Source: Lentisphaeria bacterium UBA1776 (GTDB lineage Bacteria; Verrucomicrobiota; Lentisphaeria; Victivallales; Victivallaceae). From it: DNA of 18,483 nucleotides. The notes under the pieces were generated by a model that was not told the origin of the DNA, did no database searches, and was given only the letters and a program-made list of their open reading frames with translations. Positions 7,870-14,114 of this stretch are shown here, piece by piece. Within the stretch, counting starts at the first letter, position 1; every line of letters begins with the position of its first letter. A program made the position numbers and the translations under genes. The stretch spans positions 710 through 19,192 of the forward strand of contig DCGO01000035.1 of the NCBI GenBank assembly GCA_002314605.1, written 5' to 3'.

Positions 7870-8604
7870 TTACCAGCTCATATTTCCGGCGGTCCAGCGG
7901 ATGTAGTTCCGGGAGCCGGGGACATAGACATTGCCGCCGAGTTTATTCTTGTTCATATCCGTTTCCGAGATATTCTCGACGTGGCAGTCAAAGAAGACAT
8001 ACGCTCCCTTGTGGCGGGTCGTGGGTCTGCCGGGATCGGCATTGTTGGAAAAATTGGTTGATTCGGTCTGTTCCCCGGCAAAGATCAGCTGGGTCTGGCG
8101 GCGGAGCGTACTGGGTTTGAAGCGTTTGGTGTTGATCACACCATTGCCGCCGATGGTGTAGTAATCGCTGGCAGTCGGCAGGCGTGCAAGGGAACATGCC
8201 AGGGGATTTCTGCCGGTGGCATTGATGAGTCCGATGGCCAGCGGTTGGGTGGGGAGGAATTTCCCGATTCCGCAGCAGACGGTGCTGTCAAGAAAGCCGT
8301 GGCACGGACCAACGCACGGATACTTGTACGGCGCACTCGCCGCATTTCCCGTGGTGGTGGGGGGATACCACTCGGAAGCATCGGTGTAAAACGTCATGCC
8401 CATTCCGACCTGCTTCAGTTTGTTGGCGCAGCTGACGTTGGTGGCGGAGAGTCTGGCGTTGCTCAGCGCCGGCAGCAGCATGGCCGCCAGGATCGCGATG
8501 ATGGCAATGACCACCAGCAATTCAATGAGCGTAAACTGCTGCCTGAATTGCCGTGATGGATCCTGAACGGGGCGGCCGGGGGCTCTGCGATGTTTTTTCT
8601 GCAT
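7870..8604 (-). CDS. Prepilin-type N-terminal cleavage/methylation protein (pseudopilin-like, H-X-DG-type C-terminus)
   Basis: This 244-residue protein has a type IV prepilin-like leader. A basic, hydrophilic stretch (residues 1-23) precedes F24-T-L-I-E28, and a long hydrophobic helix (LLVVIAIIAILAAMLLPAL) runs to about residue 46. E28 is the +5 Glu used for pilin assembly. The residue before the cleavage point is Gln instead of the usual Gly. The C-terminal part contains RHKGAYVFFDCHVENI, a form of the H-X9-DG-type signature seen in large families in Planctomycetes and Lentisphaerota. Such proteins are thought to be inner-membrane or surface pseudopilins of type II-secretion or pilus-like systems; no specific function is known. 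The ATG at 8604 has AAGGAA seven bases upstream, and a strong promoter lies about 85 bp upstream. The longer in-frame reading from 8715 would begin at the -35 box and is rejected. It is the first gene of the glycan operon. Confidence 0.9.
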   Translation of the reverse strand: MQKKHRRAPGRPVQDPSRQFRQQFTLIELLVVIAIIAILAAMLLPALSNARLSATNVSCANKLKQVGMGMTFYTDASEWYPPTTTGNAASAPYKYPCVGPCHGFLDSTVCCGIGKFLPTQPLAIGLINATGRNPLACSLARLPTASDYYTIGGNGVINTKRFKPSTLRRQTQLIFAGEQTESTNFSNNADPGRPTTRHKGAYVFFDCHVENISETDMNKNKLGGNVYVPGSRNYIRWTAGNMSW

Positions 8605-8611
8605 CTCAAGA

Positions 8612-8617
8612 TTCCTT
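8612..8617 (-). promoter_or_regulatory. Ribosome binding site fixing the prepilin-type gene start
   Basis: AAGGAA on the minus strand, seven bases ahead of the ATG at 8604. It sets the start at the residue run MQKKHRR and not at the upstream in-frame codon at 8715. Confidence 0.65.
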
Positions 8618-8686
8618 TTTTTTGATGGTACAGCCTTAACCTTTTTTGACCTTAAAATTTTTTCCACAAGGGTTTCTGCGCATAAT

Positions 8687-8715
8687 AATATACCGGAAAG
8701 AAAGTCAAAAGTCAA
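8687..8715 (-). promoter_or_regulatory. Strong sigma70-type promoter of the prepilin-led operon
   Basis: On the minus strand TTGACT (8710-8715) and TATATT (8687-8692) are exactly 17 bp apart. The -35 region contains two tandem 7-bp copies of TTGACTT. Transcription would start near 8680 and give a leader of about 75 nt before the ATG at 8604. This is one of the best consensus matches in the window. A 14-bp perfect dyad lies centred about 35 bp upstream of the -35 box. Confidence 0.75.
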
Positions 8716-8741
8716 TGTCGATGTATAAACTTATTTGAGCA

Positions 8742-8755
8742 AAAAGTAAACTTTT
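8742..8755. repeat. 14-bp inverted repeat upstream of the prepilin promoter
   Basis: AAAAGT and ACTTTT are perfect complements around a two-base centre. The dyad is centred near -68 relative to the predicted prepilin-operon start, a common place for an activator site. Confidence 0.5.
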
Positions 8756-8836
8756 CTGAACATGAAATCAAAATCGGGGGAGAAGCTCGTAAAAATCTTC
8801 ACGAAATCCTGAAAAATATGTTTTTTTCTGCGTTGA

Positions 8837-8862
8837 TTTTCAATCAATTCCCGGATTGAAAA
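8837..8862. repeat. 26-bp inverted repeat in the control region
   Basis: TTTTCAATC and GATTGAAAA are perfect 9-bp arms with an 8-bp spacer. An overlapping smaller dyad, TTGATT-3-AATCAA, covers 8833-8847. The spacing would place the arms about 1.6 helical turns apart, which is compatible with a dimeric regulator. Confidence 0.5.
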
Positions 8863-8864
8863 AC

Positions 8865-8879
8865 TCTTTTCGGAAAAGA
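8865..8879. repeat. 15-bp near-perfect palindrome in the control region
   Basis: TCTTTTC and GAAAAGA are perfect 7-bp arms around one central base, starting two bases after the preceding 26-bp dyad. Confidence 0.5.
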
Positions 8880-8886
8880 ATCCAAT

Positions 8887-8906
8887 AGTATTTTTGAAGA
8901 AATACT
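8887..8906. repeat. 20-bp inverted repeat in the control region
   Basis: AGTATTT and AAATACT are perfect 7-bp arms with a 6-bp spacer. It is the third dyad in a 74-bp run and lies about 65 bp upstream of the -35 box of the regulator's promoter. Confidence 0.5.
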
Positions 8907-8970
8907 GCTGTGATCCGGATCTCCTGCGCTGCGGACGTGGCTGACGGTCCCGGTCTTTCACATCCTCGAC

Positions 8971-8999
8971 TTGACTTTTGTCTGAACCGGGAGTACATT
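8971..8999 (+). promoter_or_regulatory. Sigma70-type promoter of the AraC-family gene
   Basis: TTGACT (8971-8976) and TACATT (8994-8999) are 17 bp apart, so transcription would start near 9006. This lies about 25 bp ahead of the chosen ATG at 9030, and rules against the longer in-frame reading from 8910. Confidence 0.65.
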
Positions 9000-9029
9000 A
9001 TTCAGTCTGATTTCAGCAGAAAACCCGGG

Positions 9030-10181
9030 ATGACCATGGAACAATCTCCTCTCAATATCCGTTTTTTCTACCGGCACGATACCGTCACGAGGCATACCCG
9101 GCTGAATATGCTCTACGATTCGGAGAACATCATTCAGGATATTGCCATGATCCATGTGACTGCGGTGGGCGAATACGTCTTCAACCCCAAGTCCGATCTC
9201 GGATCCTGGATGTGGAGACGCTATACATTGTATCTGGTCTGCGAGGGGAATTTCTTTCTGAGATTTCAGGGGAAAGATTATCATCTGATTCCCGGGGATC
9301 TGGTACTGGCCCGGCCGGGGATCATTCCGGATATTTTCTGCCTGGAGGAGGGCAGATCCGGACGGATCCGGACACTGCAGATCTCGCCGGGGCACCACAT
9401 CCGGATCTTTGCCGAAAATGAACCTCTTGCCACTCACAGCCGTTTCCATCCGGGCAATTTCAAGGAACTTCTCGACATGTTCCGGCAGATCGAATCCGCC
9501 ATGGCGGACGGGGTCACCAATGTCACCGATCCGGAGGAAACCCGGCGGCGGGTATCGTGTCTGACTTACAGCCTCTTCACCCTGATCCTGAAGGGCACGC
9601 GGACGGTATCCGGCGGCGCGGTCAGCCGGATCATCAACTATATGCAGCGGAATATCGGAGAGAAGATCACGCTTGAATCGCTGGAGAACGTTTTTTTCAT
9701 CGAGCGGCACACCATTACCCGGCTGTTCCGGAAAGCGGATCTGCAGCCTCCCATGACGGAACTCCGCATGATCCGGTTGGAATATTCCACCCGTCTGCTG
9801 AAAAGTTCGCCGGACCCCATTTCGGACATCGCCTTTATCTGCGGCTTTTCCTCCCAAATCGTTTATACCAGGTGTTTTCAGAGGGCCTACGGACTGACGC
9901 CGGGGGAATACCGGAAGAAATACCGCTCCATCCGGGATGATCCGCAGTATTTTCAGGAAAAAACCATCGGGAAGCGGCGGAAGAACGATGGTCAGACCGC
10001 TATCCTGGAAGCGCTGAACAAAGACCCCCGTCTTACCTGCCGGGAACTGGCGCAGGAAACCGGTCTTTCGGTCCATGGCGTCAGCTGGAATCTGCGGGTG
10101 CTGAAAAAACAGAAGAAGATCGTGCGCATCGGCTCTTCACGAAACGGGCTCTGGCAGATTGTGGTGGAATACCGGCTGTAA
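9030..10181 (+). CDS. AraC-family transcriptional regulator with extra C-terminal winged helix
   Basis: The protein has 383 residues from the ATG at 9030; ATG 9036, two codons on, is equally possible and neither has a strong ribosome site. Residues about 40-150 form a cupin-like sensing domain (YTLYLVCEGNFFLRFQG, then YHLIPGDLVLARPG). Residues about 196-300 are the AraC/XylS double helix-turn-helix; the second helix pair is very typical (ISDIAFICGFSSQIVYTRCF followed by GLTPGEYR). Unusually, residues about 318-383 form a further winged helix (ILEALNKDPRLTCRELAQET, LSVHGVSWNLRVLKKQKKI, RIGSSRNGLW), of the kind seen in MarR-like or RecG-C-terminal HTH domains. Most AraC proteins end after the GLTPGEYR block. 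The gene is divergent from the prepilin-led operon and most likely controls it in response to a sugar; it converges on the second operon. Confidence 0.92.
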   Translation: MTMEQSPLNIRFFYRHDTVTRHTRLNMLYDSENIIQDIAMIHVTAVGEYVFNPKSDLGSWMWRRYTLYLVCEGNFFLRFQGKDYHLIPGDLVLARPGIIPDIFCLEEGRSGRIRTLQISPGHHIRIFAENEPLATHSRFHPGNFKELLDMFRQIESAMADGVTNVTDPEETRRRVSCLTYSLFTLILKGTRTVSGGAVSRIINYMQRNIGEKITLESLENVFFIERHTITRLFRKADLQPPMTELRMIRLEYSTRLLKSSPDPISDIAFICGFSSQIVYTRCFQRAYGLTPGEYRKKYRSIRDDPQYFQEKTIGKRRKNDGQTAILEALNKDPRLTCRELAQETGLSVHGVSWNLRVLKKQKKIVRIGSSRNGLWQIVVEYRL

Positions 10182-10196
10182 GCGGGATGCAAAAGG

Positions 10197-11978
10197 TTAC
10201 TGCGGCTCCAGCATGAATTCCCGGAAAGTTCTGATCTCTTCCGGCGTGATCCCCAGCGAAAGGACGCAGGCTTCGATCTGGCCGTTCAGCGTTTTTCCGG
10301 GGCAAGCCGTCAGATCGCTCACGAACCGGTCCAGAAAATTCCGGTGATTCACGCTGCTGTCCCCATTCATCCAGGCGGTGACCTCCCAGTCCAGATAAAG
10401 CTCCTCCTCCTGCGCCCCCAGAAGCCCGTTCAGGAGAAAGGCGATGATACCGGTCCGGTCCTGTCCGCCGATACAGTGAAAAATGGCCGGACAGTTCTCT
10501 TTTTTCATAAGTTCCCGGAGGACATTGGCGACGCCCTCTTTCCCGAAATCACTGCCGAGGGCGGCATAGGAGCCGCAGGGACGGCGGAGCCAGCGGACAC
10601 TCTTTCCTGCAGGAGAACCGGTCATCCCCCGGCACTCAGTGTCCCCCCTGAGATCCACGTCGCTTCTGATCCCCAGATCCCGGACAAGATATTCCCGGGA
10701 TTCTTCCGTCAGCCGGGTCCTGCCGGGGATGAAGCCCACGATCCTGCCGGAAATGATCTCGCGCGAAAAAATGAACTCTTGCTCGCTGATCCTTCTTGTA
10801 AGCATCTGCTCCTTTTCTTCGGTGGAGACGGGGAGTTTCGTGATCTCTTCCTGTCTTCCGAAGACGAGGACCCAGCCGCCATTGCCGGAACGGAGGTGGA
10901 CCGTCAGCAGATTGTTCCCTTTTTTTACCGGCAGAAGTTCCAGATAGTTCTCCTTCCGGTACAGGGGGTGCCCGTCCCCGTGCGTCAGAAGATCAAGGCC
11001 GATCCTGCCGTTCAGCAGGATCTGGAAGAAGTAATCCGCACTGCATCCAACCGGCATGAACCCGTCTTCCGGCGCTTCAAAGGATTTCATCAGAATGGCG
11101 TGTTCATAGGTCCTGCAGCGGGGCAGGGTGACCCGGTCGCTGTCTGCCGTGAATATTTTTCCCTTGACCCCAAGGAGAATATCCGGGATGGACCGGAGAC
11201 CTGCGATCTGCATGTAATCCTCATCCTTCAGATCCCGGCCGGGAATGAATACGGTCCAGTCATCATCCAGCGTATAGGGCAGGATCTTCACGGTGTCCGC
11301 ATGCCGGAGCATTCCGGAATACATTTCAAGATTGGCGGCACACGCTTTTTTGCGGACGATCATTTCCGGCGAAAGGTCATTTTCGTCGTAGGAACAGCGT
11401 GGACGGGCATTGTCATTGAGCCCGGAAGAGCGGTAGAGCATCCCCTGCCGGATGCGGCGCCCGTCCAGCCCGATTCTTCCCCCCAAATCCCGCACGTTCG
11501 GAACCCCGTCCAGCCGGATCAGCCGGGGGGCGATGTCTTCGGTTTCAAAAGTGCCGCGTTTTTTTCCGCCATTGCCGGAAATCTCCCAGTCATAACGGCA
11601 CGCAATCTTCAGGTTTTCGGCAGTGACGTTTCCTTCTGCGGGAGAAGAGAAGAGAATATAGGCCGGGGCGGAAACTGTTATTGTTCCCAGTCTGGTTTCC
11701 CGGATACGGCCGTCTTCTGCGGATTTTCCGTCCTTCTCCCGGATGGTCAGCCGGGCATGTTCCGGGACCGGGACCGGAATGGCATAACCCTGCGGAAGGT
11801 CCCCTGCTTTTTGCAGATTAAGCCGGTAAGCCGGCGTCTGAAAAAGTTCCACCCGTTCCTGCCGTGGGATCCGCAGATGGGCCTTCTGGGCAGGGGAGAG
11901 CAGGGCAGCTTTTTCCGGCGGTCCTCCGCCGCTTATGGCGGATTCTTTCGCGGGGGGGCTCTCTTTTTCCCGGGTCAT
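10197..11978 (-). CDS. Tyrosine-phosphatase-like protein interrupted by a beta-sandwich-like insert
   Basis: This 593-residue protein carries the Cys-dependent phosphatase signature IFHCIGGQDRTG, with C502 as nucleophile and R508 in the loop. The family's first block, VPNVRDLGG (N161-G167) followed by RQGMLYRSSGLN (to about 187), is well preserved. In ordinary members this block is followed within about 20 residues by the LT-rich helix and the DLR strand. Here LTEESREYLVRDLGIRSDVDLR only appears at about 425-445, so roughly 240 residues are inserted. The insert contains DDDWTVFIPG and ADYFFQILLNG (about 313-323), then a YLELLPVKKGNNLLTVHLRSGNGG-type ending, like the galactose-binding-type beta-sandwich appended to many glycan enzymes. 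Residues 1-150 look like another beta domain. There is no signal peptide. It is the last gene of the second string, 3 bp after the CE7-like gene. Substrate unknown; it could be a sugar or inositol phosphate. Confidence 0.82.
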   Translation of the reverse strand: MTREKESPPAKESAISGGGPPEKAALLSPAQKAHLRIPRQERVELFQTPAYRLNLQKAGDLPQGYAIPVPVPEHARLTIREKDGKSAEDGRIRETRLGTITVSAPAYILFSSPAEGNVTAENLKIACRYDWEISGNGGKKRGTFETEDIAPRLIRLDGVPNVRDLGGRIGLDGRRIRQGMLYRSSGLNDNARPRCSYDENDLSPEMIVRKKACAANLEMYSGMLRHADTVKILPYTLDDDWTVFIPGRDLKDEDYMQIAGLRSIPDILLGVKGKIFTADSDRVTLPRCRTYEHAILMKSFEAPEDGFMPVGCSADYFFQILLNGRIGLDLLTHGDGHPLYRKENYLELLPVKKGNNLLTVHLRSGNGGWVLVFGRQEEITKLPVSTEEKEQMLTRRISEQEFIFSREIISGRIVGFIPGRTRLTEESREYLVRDLGIRSDVDLRGDTECRGMTGSPAGKSVRWLRRPCGSYAALGSDFGKEGVANVLRELMKKENCPAIFHCIGGQDRTGIIAFLLNGLLGAQEEELYLDWEVTAWMNGDSSVNHRNFLDRFVSDLTACPGKTLNGQIEACVLSLGITPEEIRTFREFMLEPQ

Positions 11979-11981
11979 GCG

Positions 11982-13169
11982 TTACATCCAGTCGCCGGAG
12001 AGATTCAGTTTGGCGCGCAGAAAACCCATCCCGACTGGGCCGCATAATGGATCGCACTCGTGGCCGTGATCCACCATGTTGATCACATTTTTTTCGCATT
12101 CAAGCATATTGTAGGCGGCATAGACCCCAGAAGGGTGGCAGGTATCGTCGATGAATCCGATGTAGGTCTGCACCGGACACTTGATCCTGCGTGCCGTATT
12201 GGCGGTGTCGTAGTACCGGAGACTCCGCGCAAATTCCGCCGCCGGCACCATGCGGGACTGGGAAGGGTGCCGCCCGGCGGAGGGGCCCCCCACATCGGAA
12301 TAGGCGGAGGGGACAAAAAAGTGCGCGGCCTTGAAGATGTTCGTATATGCCGCCAGAAAGTGCCCCATGAATCCCCCCTGACTGCCGCCGTGATAGACGA
12401 TCCTGCCGGGATCGACAAAGGCTTGAGCAGCAAACCACTCCGCCATGCGGACCGCCCCGGGGACGAAGCGGTAGAAAAAGAATTCCCTGGGATCTTCCGT
12501 AAGGCCGCTGTCAAAATAGCCATGTTTCCCGTAGATCCCGCTGATATATTGATTCAGGTCGTCACACTGGACGGGGAGCTGGAAGGGGTGGACGGTGATG
12601 ACCAGCATGGCGACCTTGTCCTCCAGCTGATTGTCCCGGAGCCAGGGAAGACAGGGGTGATTGTACCCTCCGCCCGCCCCCGGCACCAGGACGATGCCGG
12701 GGAAGGGCCCCGGACCCGCCGGGATGCTGAGCCAGGCGTAGATCCGTCTGCCGGCGGCGGCCCGGCTGACCGTGTAAACGGTACGGACTTTATTGGAAAG
12801 AGCCTCGACTTTTTCCATCCGGACATCGGGGGCCACGGCGGCGTCTTCCGCCAGTGCTTTTTCCCAGAAGGCATCGAAGTCCTCCGGTTCCGGATAGACC
12901 GGACGGATGGCATGGACATCAAAACCGGCGCCGCAGAGAACGCTTTTGCCGGACTCCCCGCAGGCCCGGCACCGGAGAAAACCCGGTTCCGTCAGCGTCC
13001 CGTCAAGTTCAAACGGCTGATCTTTCTCCAGCATTGCATCCCATTGCCGGAGAATTTCCGCCCCGTCACGGGAGAGTTCAATATGCGTTTTCCCCTCGCC
13101 GGAAACTTTGAAACGGACATATTCTTTGCAGGAATAAAGGTGGGAGCCCCGGTCGCAGATGATCTTCAT
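11982..13169 (-). CDS. CE7-like acetyl esterase (acetyl xylan esterase / cephalosporin-C deacetylase family)
   Basis: This alpha/beta hydrolase of 395 residues probably removes O-acetyl groups from sugars in the cytoplasm; no signal peptide is present. The catalytic set fits family CE7: S263 in YHGGSQGGFM, D341/D342 in YIGFIDDTCHPSGVYAAYN, and H368/H370 in VDHGHECD. The region before the serine (FFFYRFVPGAVRMAEWFAAQ, then VDPGRIVYHGGSQGG) also matches CE7. The usual length is about 320 residues; the extra 75-85 at the N-terminus look like a small beta domain. The ATG at 13169 overlaps the stop codon of the DMT gene in ATGA and has GGGGA just upstream. A longer in-frame reading to 13424 runs antisense-like through the permease gene in another frame and was rejected. 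Substrate specificity is not determined. Confidence 0.88.
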   Translation of the reverse strand: MKIICDRGSHLYSCKEYVRFKVSGEGKTHIELSRDGAEILRQWDAMLEKDQPFELDGTLTEPGFLRCRACGESGKSVLCGAGFDVHAIRPVYPEPEDFDAFWEKALAEDAAVAPDVRMEKVEALSNKVRTVYTVSRAAAGRRIYAWLSIPAGPGPFPGIVLVPGAGGGYNHPCLPWLRDNQLEDKVAMLVITVHPFQLPVQCDDLNQYISGIYGKHGYFDSGLTEDPREFFFYRFVPGAVRMAEWFAAQAFVDPGRIVYHGGSQGGFMGHFLAAYTNIFKAAHFFVPSAYSDVGGPSAGRHPSQSRMVPAAEFARSLRYYDTANTARRIKCPVQTYIGFIDDTCHPSGVYAAYNMLECEKNVINMVDHGHECDPLCGPVGMGFLRAKLNLSGDWM

Positions 13170-14110
13170 TTTTTCCCCGATATTGCTTTTTGATCCGGTT
13201 TCCGCATCAGGAGATACATCCCTCCGAGGGTCAGCACCACTGATACGGCAAATATCCATGATATTTTTTCCTTGAGAAAGACGATGGATGAAGTTGCCGC
13301 CAGAAGTGCGGAGAGATATCCGTAGGCCCCCAGTTTGGAGGACGGTACATAGCGCAGGGCCGAGAGCCAAATGCAGAATGCCGCACCTCCGGTGACGAAT
13401 CCCATGTAGAGCATCCCGATCCACAGACGCCAGGAGAGATGAAAGTCAAAGGAACTTCCGAAGATGAGCATGACAACCGGTGTCATCAATGCCCCCAGAA
13501 GAAACGTGAGCATCGTTACGGAATGCGGGTCGTATTGTTTAACGACCCGCACTCCCGCAATGGTATAGCCCCCCCATGCGACGCCGGACAGGAGCGCCAG
13601 AAAATCCCCGAAGAGCATCATGGAACTGTTGGTGGAAAAGATATCGCTGCTTTTGGAAAACATGGCAAGACTGATCCCGGCAAATCCGGTCACCATGCCG
13701 ATCCACATGCTGCGGGTGATTTTTTCCTTCAGAAAGAGCCATGCCAGCAGCACGGTGAAAACGGGACACGCATTGGCCATCAGCGAGCCCCGGGCCGCCG
13801 TGGTATATTTGAGGCTGACAAAGACCAGGATCCCCTGGATCAGGACTCCGGAAAAGGCGAGCAGCAGAAGGATTTTCCACTCTTTCCGGATCAGTCCGGG
13901 GAGTTCGGCCCGGCGTTTTTCCGAAAAAAAGACGAAGGGGATGAAGAACAATACTGCAAAACTGAACCGGATCAAAGAGAGCAGAAAGGGGTCCGTCCGC
14001 CCGGTTTCGGTACCGAAGATATATCTTGCGGCAGGATAGTAACTGGCCCAGAGCAGGGTTGCCAGCAGCCCCAGCGCGTAACCCTTCAGATGATTTTCCC
14101 TGTGCGGCAT
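13166..14110 (-). CDS. EamA/DMT-family permease
   Basis: The protein has 314 residues and about ten transmembrane helices in two homologous halves (two EamA domains), as in the drug/metabolite transporter superfamily. The first half shows the classical segment LKYTTAARGSLMANACPVFTVLLAWLFL and then the KEKITRSMWIGMVTGFAGI block; the second half ends with a similar LKEKISWIFAVSVVLTLGGM block. It starts with a short basic cytoplasmic end (MPHRENHLKGYALGLLATLL) and acts in the inner membrane, either importing or exporting small organic molecules; the family does not reveal the substrate. The ATG is 4 bp after the CapA-like stop codon, and the 3' end overlaps the CE7-like gene by 4 bp, so it is cotranscribed. 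Confidence 0.9.
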   Translation of the reverse strand: MPHRENHLKGYALGLLATLLWASYYPAARYIFGTETGRTDPFLLSLIRFSFAVLFFIPFVFFSEKRRAELPGLIRKEWKILLLLAFSGVLIQGILVFVSLKYTTAARGSLMANACPVFTVLLAWLFLKEKITRSMWIGMVTGFAGISLAMFSKSSDIFSTNSSMMLFGDFLALLSGVAWGGYTIAGVRVVKQYDPHSVTMLTFLLGALMTPVVMLIFGSSFDFHLSWRLWIGMLYMGFVTGGAAFCIWLSALRYVPSSKLGAYGYLSALLAATSSIVFLKEKISWIFAVSVVLTLGGMYLLMRKPDQKAISGKK

Positions 14111-14114
14111 GATT

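Larger units (their letters stand above)
8605..9029. promoter_or_regulatory. Divergent AT-rich control region between prepilin-type and AraC genes
   Basis: This 425-bp stretch has no credible gene. It is clearly AT-richer than the flanking genes. It holds the two outward-facing promoters (minus strand 8687-8715; plus strand 8971-8999) and a series of perfect inverted repeats: AAAAGT-2-ACTTTT at 8742-8755, TTTTCAATC-8-GATTGAAAA at 8837-8862, TCTTTTC-1-GAAAAGA at 8865-8879, and AGTATTT-6-AAATACT at 8887-8906. Both promoters carry the identical decamer TTGACTTTTG at their -35 box. Operator function for the adjacent AraC-family protein is inferred from position. Confidence 0.6.

Noticed and set aside
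7851..7870. Plus-strand terminator (hairpin followed by GTTTTT)
   Set aside because: On the plus strand it looks like a terminator, but no plus-strand gene ends there. The hairpin is better read as an intercistronic element of the minus-strand operon.
8731..8961. Small minus-strand frame of 76 codons in the control region
   Set aside because: It is rich in Lys, Phe and Arg as expected from translated AT-rich noncoding DNA, contains the inverted repeats, has only a GTG start, and ends within the upstream part of the prepilin promoter region.
8910..9029. Longer N-terminus for the AraC-family protein
   Set aside because: The reading frame is open to 8910, but the sigma70-like promoter at 8971-8999 lies within it and the extra 40 residues show no similarity to AraC proteins.
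10182..10196. Shared terminator between the convergent regulator and phosphatase genes
   Set aside because: The gap is only 15 bp and holds no stem-loop; any terminator would have to lie inside a coding region.
13170..13424. Longer N-terminus for the CE7-like esterase
   Set aside because: The extension overlaps the DMT permease gene by 255 bp in another frame, while the ATG at 13169 has a ribosome site and an ordinary 4-bp overlap.
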